This document shows positions 1-9,939 of a stretch of 64,000 nucleotides of DNA, one piece after another. How positions within the stretch are numbered: the first letter of the stretch is position 1; every line of letters begins with the position of its first letter. The DNA lies in NCBI GenBank assembly GCA_934526065.1, contig CAKSZX010000003.1, forward strand, positions 184,431-248,430, given 5' to 3'. The position numbers were made by a program, and so were the translations under genes. Below the pieces are notes generated by a model. The model did no database searches. It was not told where the DNA came from and worked only from the letters and a program-made list of their open reading frames with translations. This DNA is from an uncultured Oscillospiraceae bacterium. GTDB lineage: Bacteria; Bacillota; Clostridia; Oscillospirales; Ruminococcaceae.

Positions 1-1115
1 ATAAGCCCATCAAGCTTCATCTGCAAAACTGCCCGGTTTTTCTGCCCCTCAAGAATTTTTTCTTCCAACCGGGCTATTTTCTCCCGGGTTTCCTTTTGCC
101 GCCGCAATCTTTCGGCACCGGTGTTTTCAAAATCCGCCGCCTGTTTTTTAAGTTCTTCGATCTGCCGCAAATTTCGCTTAATATCCGTGTCAATAACGGC
201 TATATCGGTTTCCAAAGATGAAATTTCATTTTCCCGGGCTCTTATTTCGTCGGTGTTTTCATCTTTTTTCACAAGCAAGCTGTTTGCAAGCAAATATCTC
301 TCTTCAAGATATTTTTCCCCCTCACTCAGCTTTTTGTCAACAGCCTCATAGTCCTCGTTAAATACTTCAAGTCTGCGCTGCCGTGATCTGATAAGCTCTT
401 TGGACTTGTCCACCTTGTCCATCCAAAGGGAAATTTCCGCCTCTTTCTTTTGCCGAGAAAGCCGAATAAACTCCTTTGCTTTCTCGCTCTCTTTTCTAAG
501 GGGTTCCACCCTCTCCTCCAAGCCGGTTAAGATGTCCGTAAGTCTTGTGATGTTTTCCTCGGCAGAAGCCAACTTTCTCTCTGCCTCGGTCTTTTTAAAA
601 CGAAATTTTGCAATGCCGGAAGCCTCTTCAAAAATTTCTCGCCTGTTTTCCGGCTTTGCGGTTACAATTTCATTTACTTTGCCCTGGCTTACTATGGAAT
701 AGCCGTTTTTGCCCAGACCTGTGTCAAAAAATAATTCCTGTATGTCACGCAGACGAACTCGGCTGCCGTTGATATAGTATTCGCTGTCGCCGCCTCTGTA
801 ATACTTGCGCATTACGGTGATCTCGTCGCTTTCCACATCAAAAGTGTGCCGGGAGTTATCCAAAGTAAGGCTTACCCAGGCGTAACCCATAGGATTTCTG
901 CCTGCGCTGCCGCCAAAAATTATATCTTCCATTTTGCCGTTGGCACGGAGCCGGCTTCCCTTGGTTTCTCCCAAAACCCAGCGTATGGCGTCGCTTATGT
1001 TACTTTTGCCGGAACCGTTAGGCCCCACAACGCCGCTCATTCCCCGTGTAAATTCAATTTTGGTTTTATCCGGAAAGGACTTAAAACCTTGCAGCTCAAT
1101 AGCCTTTAAATACAC
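1..1115 (-). CDS. smc: Chromosome segregation ATPase SMC, N-terminal part (runs off the window)
   Basis: The reading frame is open from the left edge to a GTG codon at 1115, preceded by GAGGT at 1122-1126. It therefore encodes the first ~371 residues of a protein whose C-terminus lies outside the window. The N-terminus begins [14 protein letters not shown] and carries a Walker A motif GPNGSGKSN at about residues 31-39, followed by a long charged, heptad-like coiled coil from about residue 170. This is the SMC head plus the start of its coiled-coil arm. SMC dimers with ScpA/ScpB compact and individualise sister chromosomes. The start overlaps the end of the upstream radical SAM gene, so the two are translationally linked at the end of the rnc operon, as in many Clostridia where rnc-smc-ftsY cluster. 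Identification is firm; only the fragment is visible. Confidence 0.95.
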   Translation of the reverse strand, partial: MYLKAIELQGFKSFPDKTKIEFTRGMSGVVGPNGSGKSNISDAIRWVLGETKGSRLRANGKMEDIIFGGSAGRNPMGYAWVSLTLDNSRHTFDVESDEITVMRKYYRGGDSEYYINGSRVRLRDIQELFFDTGLGKNGYSIVSQGKVNEIVTAKPENRREIFEEASGIAKFRFKKTEAERKLASAEENITRLTDILTGLEERVEPLRKESEKAKEFIRLSRQKKEAEISLWMDKVDKSKELIRSRQRRLEVFNEDYEAVDKKLSEGEKYLEERYLLANSLLVKKDENTDEIRARENEISSLETDIAVIDTDIKRNLRQIEELKKQAADFENTGAERLRRQKETREKIARLEEKILEGQKNRAVLQMKLDGL

Positions 1116-2128
1116 TTTGTTACCTCTTTAATAATATACTCTTCGTCTTTTATATCTCCGTCGTCAACAACGGTGATGTTATATCCCATATTTTTTAAGG
1201 CGATAACATTCGCCTTTTTTTGCCCTGTAATCTGTGAGCGCAATTTCGGGTTTACACAAAGCCGATAATCCCCTTTTTTCATGGAGGCAAAATCCTTTTT
1301 CAGCTTTTCAAGGTATATTTTACCGAAAACGATTTCTTTAAACGCCGGGTGATAAGGCCCCGCCACAAGGCTTTTTTCAAGGCCGGTGTCGGCATGCAAA
1401 CCCAATTTGATTATTTTTATATTTGCCTTTTGAAACATAGGTACTATAACGGCGCAAATTTCCGCCGCTTCGTCTATGCTCAAGGGCTTGTACTCCCCCA
1501 TAATATACAAGCTTTCAAGCAGAGTGCCTTTCAGCGTGAGTGTAGGATATATCCTAACCGTATCCGGGGCGATTTTTATAAACTGATTTGCGGTGTCCAC
1601 AGCGGCGGCCATATAGTCATCCTGGCCGTATATGCCGGGCATCATCTGCAACCCAAGAGAAAACCCATACTCTTTTATAAGTCTGCTCCGGGCGTAAACA
1701 TCCGCTACCGTGTGTCCCCTGAGATTTTTTTCAAGGACAATGTCATCCATGGCCTGTGCCCCAAGCTCAATGCTTGTTACGCCGTAGGCCTTTAAAATAT
1801 CCAAAATTTCCGGAGAAATTGCATCCGGCCTTGTGGAACACCTTATGCCGGCTGCCCTGCCGGCTTTTACAAAGGGATATGCCGCCTGCAAAAGGCTTAG
1901 CATATACCGCCTTTCGATGGCGGTAAAACTGCCGCCGAAAAAGGCTATTTCATAGCTTTTGCCCCGCCGGGGGTCTTTGGGCAAAAATTCTTCGCACAGT
2001 GCCGCAACCTGCTCTGCCGTGGGAGGATTTTCCGCCCCTGAAATTTTATTCTGATCACAAAAACTGCATTTTTGCGGACAGCCCCGGTGTGGTACAAAAA
2101 TAGAAAGATTTTTATGTTTTTCTGTCAC
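1106..2128 (-). CDS. Radical SAM protein of the Elp3/oxygen-independent coproporphyrinogen oxidase-like group
   Basis: This is a 340-residue protein with the radical SAM cluster motif CPQKCSFC (C17, C21, C24), which binds the [4Fe-4S] cluster that cleaves S-adenosylmethionine. It also has an [11 protein letters not shown] segment typical of the Elp3-like subgroup. No acetyltransferase domain is fused, so it is shorter than true Elp3. The family is conserved between rnc and smc in Clostridia, but its substrate is not established; tRNA modification is the usual guess. It starts 15 bases after the GNAT gene stop and overlaps smc by 10 bases. Family assignment is confident, the reaction is unknown. 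Confidence 0.85.
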   Translation of the reverse strand: MTEKHKNLSIFVPHRGCPQKCSFCDQNKISGAENPPTAEQVAALCEEFLPKDPRRGKSYEIAFFGGSFTAIERRYMLSLLQAAYPFVKAGRAAGIRCSTRPDAISPEILDILKAYGVTSIELGAQAMDDIVLEKNLRGHTVADVYARSRLIKEYGFSLGLQMMPGIYGQDDYMAAAVDTANQFIKIAPDTVRIYPTLTLKGTLLESLYIMGEYKPLSIDEAAEICAVIVPMFQKANIKIIKLGLHADTGLEKSLVAGPYHPAFKEIVFGKIYLEKLKKDFASMKKGDYRLCVNPKLRSQITGQKKANVIALKNMGYNITVVDDGDIKDEEYIIKEVTKCI

Positions 2129-2143
2129 GGTGTTCCTTCTCTC

Positions 2144-2689
2144 TCAATAATTTAAACGGCTGTATGTGACTTTAAAGCCTTTCGGCCTTAAATATTCCGC
2201 TATTTCTTTAAATTTTTCGGTTTCTCCCTGCCGGCTGCTGCTTAGCAATTCATAGTCCACGCCGTAGTAGTGCAAACCCATGCCGGTGTAATAAAAACCG
2301 TTTCTCAGATAAAACCGTCTTCTCCTTTGGCGCTGTAAGGCGTTTTCCGCCCTTTCGTCAAGCTGTTCCAAATCCAAAAACACGGTTTTACCCGGGTATA
2401 ATTCAAAAATTTTATTTATAATCCGTGAACCGTAGCCCATGCCCTGAAAATTTTTACCCACAGAGAGATAAAATATATAAACTCCCCGGCCGAAAACATA
2501 CCGACCTTCAAAGCCTATAAATGCACTGTTTAAGTCCCGGTCAAACACGGCATACAAATCTATATCTTTACTTTTAGCCATAAATTTAACCGGCATGCTC
2601 TCGCTCTTGGGAAAATTTTCCTCCATCTGTTTTTGCAAAACAGGCAGATACTCACTTTTACCGGTAACGGCAATAAAATTTAATTTCAT
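2144..2689 (-). CDS. GNAT-like N-acetyltransferase domain protein
   Basis: This is a 181-residue protein with a GNAT-like core. A beta strand (YIFYLSVG) is followed by the acetyl-CoA pyrophosphate-binding signature FQGMGYGSRI at about residues 81-90 and then a helix. A late YLRNGFYYTGMGL segment is typical of GNAT C-terminal strands. The substrate cannot be read from sequence. The start codon overlaps the 3' end of rnc by 4 bases (ATGA-type coupling), so it is expressed with RNase III. Fold assignment is likely; specific function unknown. Confidence 0.8.
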   Translation of the reverse strand: MKLNFIAVTGKSEYLPVLQKQMEENFPKSESMPVKFMAKSKDIDLYAVFDRDLNSAFIGFEGRYVFGRGVYIFYLSVGKNFQGMGYGSRIINKIFELYPGKTVFLDLEQLDERAENALQRQRRRRFYLRNGFYYTGMGLHYYGVDYELLSSSRQGETEKFKEIAEYLRPKGFKVTYSRLNY

Positions 2690-3357
2690 ATATTGTCTTT
2701 ATAGCCCATAAGAGCAAGAGCCTCTTTTGCGGCTGCCTGCTCGGCGTGCTTTTTGCTTTTGCCTGTGCCTTTGCCTATAACATTGCTGTTAAGGTGCACT
2801 TCCATTGTAAATTGCTTGTCGTGATCCGGTCCGCTTTCCTCCGTAACCACATAGCTTAATTTTTCACCGGGATTTTGCTGAATGATTTCCTGCAAAAGAG
2901 TTTTGTAATCCTGCAAAGAAAGGTGCGCCGCATCGACAAAATGAAGAACAAATTTCTTTGCCGGTTCCATACCGCCGTCAAGGAAGATGGCGCCTATCAC
3001 GGCCTCGAATGCGTCGGAGAGTATAGACGGGCGCTTTCTGCCTCCCGTTGTCTCCTCACCTTTGCCAAGGTTCAAATAATCCCCTAAATTTATCTCGTGG
3101 GCATAACCTGCCAAGGCGTCCTCACATACAAGGGCGGCACGCTGTTTGCTCATTTTGCCCTCCGGCATATTGGGGTTTTCCTTAAACAGTTTTTCGCTTG
3201 TTATAAGCTGCAAAACTGCGTCGCCCAAAAATTCAAGTCTTTCGTTAAACCGAATTTTGCCCTTTTTCTCATTTGCGTAAGAGGAGTGGGTAAGGGCTGT
3301 TCTTAAAAGCTCCTTATCATTAAATGTATAATGTATATTTTTTTCAAACTCTACCAT
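2686..3357 (-). CDS. rnc: Ribonuclease III
   Basis: The 223-residue protein has the RNase III catalytic signature NERLEFLGDAVL at residues 38-49, the second acidic cluster DAFEAVIGAIFLDGG, and a C-terminal double-stranded RNA-binding domain from about residue 150. It cleaves dsRNA in rRNA precursors and structured mRNAs. I chose the ATG at 3357 because GGAGG lies 7 bases upstream and the start then follows the plsX stop by one base. The frame is open further upstream (to 3378) but that would overlap plsX. The acpP gene that often sits between plsX and rnc is missing here. Confidence 0.95.
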   Translation of the reverse strand: MVEFEKNIHYTFNDKELLRTALTHSSYANEKKGKIRFNERLEFLGDAVLQLITSEKLFKENPNMPEGKMSKQRAALVCEDALAGYAHEINLGDYLNLGKGEETTGGRKRPSILSDAFEAVIGAIFLDGGMEPAKKFVLHFVDAAHLSLQDYKTLLQEIIQQNPGEKLSYVVTEESGPDHDKQFTMEVHLNSNVIGKGTGKSKKHAEQAAAKEALALMGYKDNI

Positions 3358-3358
3358 T

Positions 3359-4369
3359 TCAAGCCTCCGTTTCCTCACCGGTTGTCAGGTTTTCGGCAAT
3401 AATCGCCGAAACATTGTTATCCGTATATATTTTAGCCTGTCTGATTGCATTTTTAAATGCCTTTGCGTCGCTTGAACCGTGTGCCTTTATAACCCCTTTT
3501 GTAACACCCAAAACAGGTGCGCCGCCGTATTCGGTGTAGTCCATTTTTGCACGCAATCCGTTTATCTGCTTCATCATAAGCAAGGCGGCAAATTTCGTCA
3601 AAATATTCGCCTTAAACATAGCTTTAAGCTGTTTATTCATAAAACTTGCGGTTCCCTCGGTGGTTTTAAGGGCAACATTGCCGGAAAAACCGTCGGCCAC
3701 AACAACATCAGCTATGTTATTCATCATGTATCTGCCCTCGATATTGCCCACAAAGTTAATGTCCTTGTTTTCTTTAAGCAATTTGTAGGCTTCAACATGT
3801 ACGGGTGTGCCTTTTGTGTCCTCTGCACCGTTGTTTAAAAGTGCAACTCTTGGGTTTGCCACCCCGGCCACCTTTGACATATAGATAGAACCGATTGTGG
3901 CAAATTGATTTAACATCTCCGGTTTAACTTCACTGTTTGCACCGCAGTCCATAAGCAAAAAACCGCTTTTGCTCTCTCCCGGCAAAACAAAGCCCAAAGC
4001 CGGTCTTTTACAGCCTCTTATTCTCTTTGTTATAAATGTGGCACCCATTAAAATTGCGCCTGTACTGCCGGCAGAAACAAGGGCGTCGCCCTCTCCGTCG
4101 GAAAGAGCTTTAAAAGCCACATACAAAGATGTATCCTTTGCCTTTTTTACTATATCCATAGGCTCACGATGCATATCAAACACACCCTCTGCCTGTTTAA
4201 ATTCTATTCCGTCTGTGTCAATGTTTTCGGCTTTACAACATTCCTGCATTTTTCCGATGTCGCCTACTGCCAAAACCGTAACGCCAAGTTCTTTTACCGC
4301 CATGCTCCGGCCTTTTAAGGCCTCTGCCGGGGCATTGTCGCCGCCGAATGCGTCAAGAATAATTTTCAT
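3359..4369 (-). CDS. plsX: Phosphate acyltransferase PlsX
   Basis: The 336-residue protein begins MKIILDAFGGDNAPAEALKG, the characteristic PlsX N-terminus, and contains ALVSAGSTGAILMGA and VVADGFSGNVALKTTEG, both conserved in the family. PlsX converts acyl-ACP to acyl-phosphate at the membrane surface. PlsY then uses acyl-phosphate to make lysophosphatidic acid, so this is the first step of phospholipid synthesis. Length is normal. It lies between trmFO and rnc in the long operon; the trmFO stop is 12 bases upstream. Confidence 0.96.
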   Translation of the reverse strand: MKIILDAFGGDNAPAEALKGRSMAVKELGVTVLAVGDIGKMQECCKAENIDTDGIEFKQAEGVFDMHREPMDIVKKAKDTSLYVAFKALSDGEGDALVSAGSTGAILMGATFITKRIRGCKRPALGFVLPGESKSGFLLMDCGANSEVKPEMLNQFATIGSIYMSKVAGVANPRVALLNNGAEDTKGTPVHVEAYKLLKENKDINFVGNIEGRYMMNNIADVVVADGFSGNVALKTTEGTASFMNKQLKAMFKANILTKFAALLMMKQINGLRAKMDYTEYGGAPVLGVTKGVIKAHGSSDAKAFKNAIRQAKIYTDNNVSAIIAENLTTGEETEA

Positions 4370-4381
4370 ATTTACGCCTCC

Positions 4382-5680
4382 TTATACCTCTATGGTATCT
4401 ATATGAGCCTTGCCTCTTTCCGCCAAAGCCCGGTATCTTTCTCTCTTGTCCCTGATGTGCGGCTCAATAGGTGTCAGGATACCCATATTCGCCCCCATAG
4501 GCTGAAAGTCCTTGTTCTCCGTTGTAATATAGTCCAAAAGTGCCCCGCAAACAGTGGTTTTATCCGGTATTTGAGGGGTTTTATCCTGCAATTTGCACCA
4601 GACAAAGTAACCTGCCAACAGGCCGCACATACTGCTTTCCATATATCCCTCCATGCCGGTTATTTGCCCTGCAAAGTAGATATTCGGGTACTGTTTAAGG
4701 TTTAATGTATTATTTAATACCTTAGGTGAATTTATAAAACTGTTGCGGTGCATAACGCCGTATCTTGCGAAAACCGCATTTTCAAGGCCGGGAATCATAC
4801 CGAAAACCCTTTTCTGCTCGCCGAATTTCAAATTGGTTTGAAATCCCACAATGTTGTACATTGTCTTTTCCGCATTTTCGCACCTAAGCTGTACATTTGC
4901 CCATGGGCGATGGCCTGTGCGGGGGTCTCTTAATCCCACCGGTTTCATAGGGCCGAAGCGCATTGTATCCGCCCCGCGTTTTGCCATAATCTCAATAGGC
5001 ATACAGCCCTCATAAACATTTATGTCCCGGTCAAAAGAGTGAAGTTCCGCCCTTTCCGCCCCTACCAAAGCCTGGTAAAAAGCCTCGTATTCCTCTTTGT
5101 TGAATGGGCAGTTTAAATAATCATCGTCACCCTTGTCATATCTGGATGCGGCAAAAACTTTTTCCATATCTATGCTGTCCGCCATTACAATAGGTGCTGC
5201 GGCGTCGTAAAATGACATTCCTTCGCCGCAAATCCTTTTAATATTTTCATACAAAGAACCGGAAGTAAGGGGCCCGCTGGCTATAACGGTAAGCTCATCG
5301 GTGTCAATTTCCGTTACTTCTTCATAACTTATTGTAATATTTGGATGATTTTTAACTTTTTGTGTAATAATGTCGCTGAAAATATCACGGTCAACCGCCA
5401 AAGCACCCCCTGCAGGAACACTGCATTTAAGAGCACTTTCGTAAACAAGCGAGCCGAAGTGTTCCATTTCCGCCTTTAACATTCCCTGGCTTGAATCCGG
5501 GCGCAAGCTTTTTAAACTGTTGGAACACACAAGTTCCGCAAAATTTTCACTTTTATGTGCAGGGGAAAATTTAATCGGTTTTTGCTCGTAAAGGTGTACC
5601 TTTACCCCTCTGTTGGCCAAAAACCAAGCCGCCTCGCAACCGGCAAGCCCTGCCCCTATAATTTTAACTTCTTTTGTCAC
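4382..5680 (-). CDS. trmFO: Folate-dependent tRNA U54 methyltransferase TrmFO
   Basis: The 432-residue FAD protein has the Rossmann dinucleotide motif GAGLAG at residues 9-14. It also has the family block FAELVCSNSLKS and a C-terminal GLLAGYF FAD-contact region. TrmFO uses methylenetetrahydrofolate and FADH2 to make ribothymidine at U54 in the T-loop of tRNA. Its start overlaps the topA stop by 4 bases (ATGA), so translation is coupled. The topA-trmFO pairing is a common Firmicutes arrangement. Length and motifs are normal. Confidence 0.97.
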   Translation of the reverse strand: MTKEVKIIGAGLAGCEAAWFLANRGVKVHLYEQKPIKFSPAHKSENFAELVCSNSLKSLRPDSSQGMLKAEMEHFGSLVYESALKCSVPAGGALAVDRDIFSDIITQKVKNHPNITISYEEVTEIDTDELTVIASGPLTSGSLYENIKRICGEGMSFYDAAAPIVMADSIDMEKVFAASRYDKGDDDYLNCPFNKEEYEAFYQALVGAERAELHSFDRDINVYEGCMPIEIMAKRGADTMRFGPMKPVGLRDPRTGHRPWANVQLRCENAEKTMYNIVGFQTNLKFGEQKRVFGMIPGLENAVFARYGVMHRNSFINSPKVLNNTLNLKQYPNIYFAGQITGMEGYMESSMCGLLAGYFVWCKLQDKTPQIPDKTTVCGALLDYITTENKDFQPMGANMGILTPIEPHIRDKRERYRALAERGKAHIDTIEV

Positions 5681-7809
5681 CGTTTTTCCTCCCGGCCGTT
5701 CCGCCGTTCTTTATCGGATTTCTTTGTTCTTACCGGCACAGTCGTACAGTTGGGGCAACCCTCTTTTATACAGTGTGGCTGTGCGTTTTTGCCGTTTTTC
5801 TTAAACATAGTGCTGCCGCATACAGGACAAACCTGCTCGGTAGGTACTTCCCAGCTCATAAAATCACATTTTGGTCCGTTTTCACAAGCGTAGAATGTTC
5901 TGCCTCTCTTGCTGTTCAACTTTAAAATTCTGCCGCCGCACTTTGGGCATTTGCCCGGGGCATATACTATAATTTTCCGTGTGTATTTGCAATCCGGAAA
6001 ACCGCTGCAAGCAATAAATTTACCAAACTTACCTGTTTTATAAACCAAGGGCTTGCCGCATTCGGGGCAATTTTCCCCGGTAAATTCTTCGGGAACTTTT
6101 ATTTTTTGTCCCTCGGTTTCTTCTTCGGCTTTTTTCAAATCAGCCCGGAATGTGTCGTAAAATTGATGTAAAACCCGCAGCCAATCCCGCTGGCCGGCCT
6201 CGATTTTATCCAAGTCGTTTTCCATTTCGGCAGAGAATTTAACATTTACAATATCGGAAAATTTATCTTCCAAAATATCGTTTATTGTTATCCCCAGCGG
6301 TGTGGGGACTAATTTTTTGCCGTCTCTCTCCACATAGGCTCTGTCGATAATCGTTGAGATGATCGGCGCATAAGTTGACGGTCTGCCCACGCCGTTTTCC
6401 TCCAAGGCTTTAATAAGAGTTGCCTCGGTGTACTCCGACGGCGGCAGTGTAAACTTTTGTTCCGTCTCAATTTCACGCAATTTCAACTTGGTGTTGTTGT
6501 CCATAGGCGGCAAAGCGGTTTCCTTTTCCTTCTTTTCATCGGTCTGCTCCTCGTAAAGAGCCGTAAAACCGTCAAAAAGCACCGTAAAGCCGCTGGCCTT
6601 ATACAGATGTCTGCCGGATTTTATATCCGCACTTACTGTTTCCTGTATGCAGTCCGCCATTTGTGAAGCGGTAAATCTCTCCCAAATCAACTTGTAAAGC
6701 TTAGCAATATCCCCCTGGATTGAACCGTAGGCAATCCGAGGTGTGATATTTATATTGGTAGGTCTTATGGCCTCGTGGGCGTCCTGTGCGTTCCGCTTTG
6801 TCTTAAAGTTTCTTCTGTATGGCGGCACATATTTTTCGCCGTACTTTTCGGCTATAAAATCCTTGGCGGCAAAATATGCCTCGTCACTTATTCTCAATGA
6901 ATCGGTTCTCATGTAGGTTATAAGACCTAATGTGCCGTAACCCTGTATTTCAACGCCCTCATACAATGTTTGGGCGGCACGCATGGTGCGCTGTGCCGTA
7001 AAGCCCAAACGGCGGCTGGCCTCCTGCTGCAAGGAAGATGTGATAAAAGGCGGTGCCGGCACACGCTTTCTCTCGCCTTTTGTCACCTTTGCGATTTCAA
7101 AAGGCCGTGCCTCGCTTTCCTCTTTTATTCTCAAAGCGTCGGCCTCGTTTGTAACGGTGTTCTTCTTGCCGTCTGTGCCATGGTATCTGGCTTTGAATTT
7201 TTTATTTGACCCTGCCGGCGAGAGATTGGCGTCAATATTCCAGTACTCCCGTGGCACAAATCTCTCTATTTCTCTGTGGCGGTCAACTATAAGTTTTACA
7301 GCAACGGATTGCACCCTGCCGGCGGAAAGACCGCTTTTAACGGTTTTCCACAAAAAAGGAGACAGTTTGTAGCCGACTATTCTGTCAAGAACTCGCCTTG
7401 TTTGCTGGGCATTTATCAAGTCCATATCAATGGTGCGCTTGTTGGCCATACCTTCGGTAATACCTTTTTTTGTGATTTCGCCGAATGTAACCCTGTTTTG
7501 TTCCGTGGTGTCAAGTTTTAAAATATGCGCCAAATGCCATGATATAGCCTCTCCCTCACGGTCCGGGTCGGTTGCCAGATAAACTGTTTCGCTGTTCCGG
7601 CTAAGGTCTTTAAGTTCTCTTATCAACTTTGATTTGCCCGGTATGTTTATATATCTGGGCTTAAAATCATTGTCTATATCAATACCTATTTGGGATTTCG
7701 GCAGGTCACGGACATGGCCCATAGAGGCTATAACCTGGTAGCCGTCACCCAAATACTTTTTTATTGTTTTCGCCTTTGCAGGGGATTCCACAATAACTAA
7801 TTTTGACAT
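5677..7809 (-). CDS. topA: DNA topoisomerase I (type IA)
   Basis: The 710-residue enzyme starts with a Toprim domain (MSKLVIVESPAKAKTI, later DPDREGEAISWH). The catalytic tyrosine lies in GLITYMRTDSLRIS at about residue 299. The C-terminal 130 residues hold three zinc ribbons with CPEC, CPKC and CPVC knuckles and end in a very basic tail. It relaxes negative supercoils behind transcription and replication. It is preceded by dprA (33 bases) and overlaps trmFO by 4 bases. The dprA-topA-trmFO order is classic for Firmicutes. Confidence 0.98.
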   Translation of the reverse strand: MSKLVIVESPAKAKTIKKYLGDGYQVIASMGHVRDLPKSQIGIDIDNDFKPRYINIPGKSKLIRELKDLSRNSETVYLATDPDREGEAISWHLAHILKLDTTEQNRVTFGEITKKGITEGMANKRTIDMDLINAQQTRRVLDRIVGYKLSPFLWKTVKSGLSAGRVQSVAVKLIVDRHREIERFVPREYWNIDANLSPAGSNKKFKARYHGTDGKKNTVTNEADALRIKEESEARPFEIAKVTKGERKRVPAPPFITSSLQQEASRRLGFTAQRTMRAAQTLYEGVEIQGYGTLGLITYMRTDSLRISDEAYFAAKDFIAEKYGEKYVPPYRRNFKTKRNAQDAHEAIRPTNINITPRIAYGSIQGDIAKLYKLIWERFTASQMADCIQETVSADIKSGRHLYKASGFTVLFDGFTALYEEQTDEKKEKETALPPMDNNTKLKLREIETEQKFTLPPSEYTEATLIKALEENGVGRPSTYAPIISTIIDRAYVERDGKKLVPTPLGITINDILEDKFSDIVNVKFSAEMENDLDKIEAGQRDWLRVLHQFYDTFRADLKKAEEETEGQKIKVPEEFTGENCPECGKPLVYKTGKFGKFIACSGFPDCKYTRKIIVYAPGKCPKCGGRILKLNSKRGRTFYACENGPKCDFMSWEVPTEQVCPVCGSTMFKKNGKNAQPHCIKEGCPNCTTVPVRTKKSDKERRNGREEKR

Positions 7810-7842
7810 TTCTTTCTCCTTGTAAGGTTATATATATGAAAA

Positions 7843-8928
7843 TTATTTGTTTTTTATATATTCGCCGGTGGTTGTTTTTTTAATATAATCGTCTATTTCA
7901 AGTTCGGTTAAAACTCGGTTTACCGCCGCCGCAGGCAACCCGGTTTGCCTTATTATCCGGCTGGGGAACACAGCCCCGTCAATGGCTTTATACACCGCCA
8001 AAGCGTCGCCGAAAAGCCGATTTTCGTCTATATCCGCCTTTGCTCTGCTCTTTTTCTCTCCCGGCACTATTCCCAGGTGAGGCAGAATATTCGCCCCGTC
8101 CTTGGTGGCAAAGGCCTTGCCGTCATATAAAAGACCGTTTGAACCTGCATATGACTCCGAATAAACCCCGCCCGGCACCGCAAAAACAGGTCTGCCGTAT
8201 TTAAGGGCCCTGTTTACCGTTGAAAGGCTTCCGCTGCGATTTGTGGCCTGGATAACGCACAAGGCATCGGACATACCGGCTATAAGCCTGTTTCTGTTTA
8301 TAAAATTTGTATCATAATATCTTGAGCCGGGTACATACTCGGTGATTACTAAATTTGTTTGACACAAATAATCCTGATATTCCCGGTGCTGCTTGGGAAA
8401 ATAAGAAGTCAAATCCGTTCCTATAAAGGCAACTGTCTTTTTCCCGTTGTCTGTGGCGGCTTTGTGTGCAAGATAATCTATTCCCTGTGCCAAACCGCTT
8501 ACAATTACTACCCCGTTTTCCGCCAAATTGCCGGAAATTTCAATACAGCTTTGCTCGCCGTCTCCGCTGCATCGCCTTGAGCCCACAATGCCCACGGTAT
8601 GCGCCGGATTTAAAAGCCCCCGGTCGCCCTTGTAATATAAAACCAAAGGCCTGTTCTCAATTTCCTCAAATCTTCTCGGAAATAATTCATCGGTATAGTT
8701 TATGCTGTTTACGCTGTTTTTTAAATATATGTTGTATGGTTCATAGGCAATGTCCATATCGGTTTTGATTGCCTTTTCAATCTGCTTTTTCGTAAAAAAT
8801 TCACTGCTCAAATTTTTGCGGTTTTCGTAAATATCTTTTGGGGACATTTTACTGTGTGCAATTACTTCCCGATTTGAACAGCCGGTGCCTATTGCCAAGG
8901 TAAACCAAACATCGTATAAGTCTAACAT
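7843..8928 (-). CDS. dprA: DNA-processing protein DprA
   Basis: This is a roughly 361-residue DprA/Smf protein. It has an N-terminal helical segment, the Rossmann-like core with VGIVGSRRCSGDG and GLAQGIDYLAHKAA, the conserved FAVPGGVYSESYAGSNGL loop, and a C-terminal winged-helix of about 60 residues. DprA loads RecA on incoming single-stranded DNA during transformation and is also widespread in non-competent bacteria. I took the ATG at 8928 (MLDLYDVW), with GGGAG about 9 bases upstream. A GTG at 8943 is possible but would extend the overlap with the upstream methyltransferase, which ends at 8922. Confidence 0.95.
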   Translation of the reverse strand: MLDLYDVWFTLAIGTGCSNREVIAHSKMSPKDIYENRKNLSSEFFTKKQIEKAIKTDMDIAYEPYNIYLKNSVNSINYTDELFPRRFEEIENRPLVLYYKGDRGLLNPAHTVGIVGSRRCSGDGEQSCIEISGNLAENGVVIVSGLAQGIDYLAHKAATDNGKKTVAFIGTDLTSYFPKQHREYQDYLCQTNLVITEYVPGSRYYDTNFINRNRLIAGMSDALCVIQATNRSGSLSTVNRALKYGRPVFAVPGGVYSESYAGSNGLLYDGKAFATKDGANILPHLGIVPGEKKSRAKADIDENRLFGDALAVYKAIDGAVFPSRIIRQTGLPAAAVNRVLTELEIDDYIKKTTTGEYIKNK

Positions 8929-9692
8929 CTTCCCAGCTCCCACATAAGAACGGCGGCACTGACAGCCGCATTTAAAGATTCAATCTCTTCGCTCATGGGT
9001 ATTTTTACCCTTACGGCGCACCGATTGATTATCTCTTTCGGCAATCCGTTGCCCTCGTTACCTATATACAGCGCAACCGGTCTTTTTATTTTTGCATTTC
9101 CCAGCTCCTGTGCTCCTTCAAGGCAGGATGCCACGGTACAAAAACCTTTTTCGTTAAGTTTTTTTGTAAACTGCAGTAAGTCGTCGGTTTTGTATATGTT
9201 CATTTTAACGCAAGCGGTCATAGAAGAGCGTATTACCTTGCGGGAATACACATCGGCACAACCGGTTGTAACAACGGCATTTTTAAACCCAAAAGCCAAG
9301 GCCGTGCGCATTATGGCGCCCATATTGCCGGGGTCTTGCACATCTTGCAAAACAAGCAATTTATCGCCGGATAAAATTTCATCCGTGTCCGCAGGCTTCA
9401 TTTTAAACACGCCAAAAACGCCGTCCTCCGTCTTGCCCTCTCTGAGTTTTTCACAAACCGAAGAGGAGATAACATAAACCGGATAAGCGGCGAACTTTTC
9501 CCCTTGCCTTTCATATTCTTCCCCTGTCAAAAAAAGCGCAACAGGTTCAAAACCCGCCCGGGCAATATCTCCCACCGCCTTTGAAGAGGAGGCAAAAAAC
9601 ATACCGTTCTTTTTTCTGAAAGAAGCGTCTGTCGCTATTTTAAGAGCATTTTTGATTTTGGGATTGTCTTTACTTTCAATATAATTTACCAT
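8922..9692 (-). CDS. TrmH/SpoU-family RNA 2'-O-methyltransferase
   Basis: The 256-residue SPOUT methyltransferase has an N-terminal substrate-binding domain (NPKIKNALKIATDASFRK) typical of the RlmB/TsnR type. It also has the three SPOUT motifs: QDVQDPGNMGAIMRT, LYIGNEGNGLPKE and the SESLNAAVSAAVLMWE-like C-terminal knot. It is expected to methylate a ribose in rRNA or tRNA. The frame is open to 9824, but ATG at 9692 has AAAGG upstream and the start MVNYIESKDNPKIK matches the family. It is the first gene of the operon that runs to smc. Confidence 0.9.
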   Translation of the reverse strand: MVNYIESKDNPKIKNALKIATDASFRKKNGMFFASSSKAVGDIARAGFEPVALFLTGEEYERQGEKFAAYPVYVISSSVCEKLREGKTEDGVFGVFKMKPADTDEILSGDKLLVLQDVQDPGNMGAIMRTALAFGFKNAVVTTGCADVYSRKVIRSSMTACVKMNIYKTDDLLQFTKKLNEKGFCTVASCLEGAQELGNAKIKRPVALYIGNEGNGLPKEIINRCAVRVKIPMSEEIESLNAAVSAAVLMWELGRC

Positions 9693-9849
9693 AACCGAGC
9701 CTTTCTGCGCCCGGCAAAATCTTTTACATCCGTAAAAAATTTTGCCCAAAGCAGTAATGTGTGTAAAATTCAAAGAGATGGTTGTATGGTAGCACCTCAA
9801 TGTGTTTATTTTACGGAATTTCAAATTTATTATATTACTACAAATACAT

Positions 9850-9876
9850 ATTATACCACAAACTCTTTGTTGTCAA
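9850..9876 (-). promoter_or_regulatory. Probable sigma-A promoter of the trmH-dprA-topA operon
   Basis: Read on the minus strand, TTGACA (9871-9876) and TATAAT (9850-9855) are separated by 15 bases. This is slightly shorter than the ideal 17, but both hexamers are perfect. The site lies about 155 bases before the methyltransferase start and after the rplT terminator. Confidence 0.65.
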
Positions 9877-9894
9877 ATACCCTTTTAAAAACTT

Positions 9895-9924
9895 GCGCCC
9901 TAACACCGAAAAGTGCTAAGGCGC
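9895..9924 (-). terminator. Terminator after rplT
   Basis: A 12-bp GC-rich stem (GCGCCTTAGCAC pairing with GTGTTAGGGCGC, one mismatch) with a 6-base loop follows the rplT stop. A T-containing tract (AAGTTTTTAAAA) comes after it on the minus strand. Confidence 0.8.
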
Positions 9925-9939
9925 ATAAACATTTTTAAA

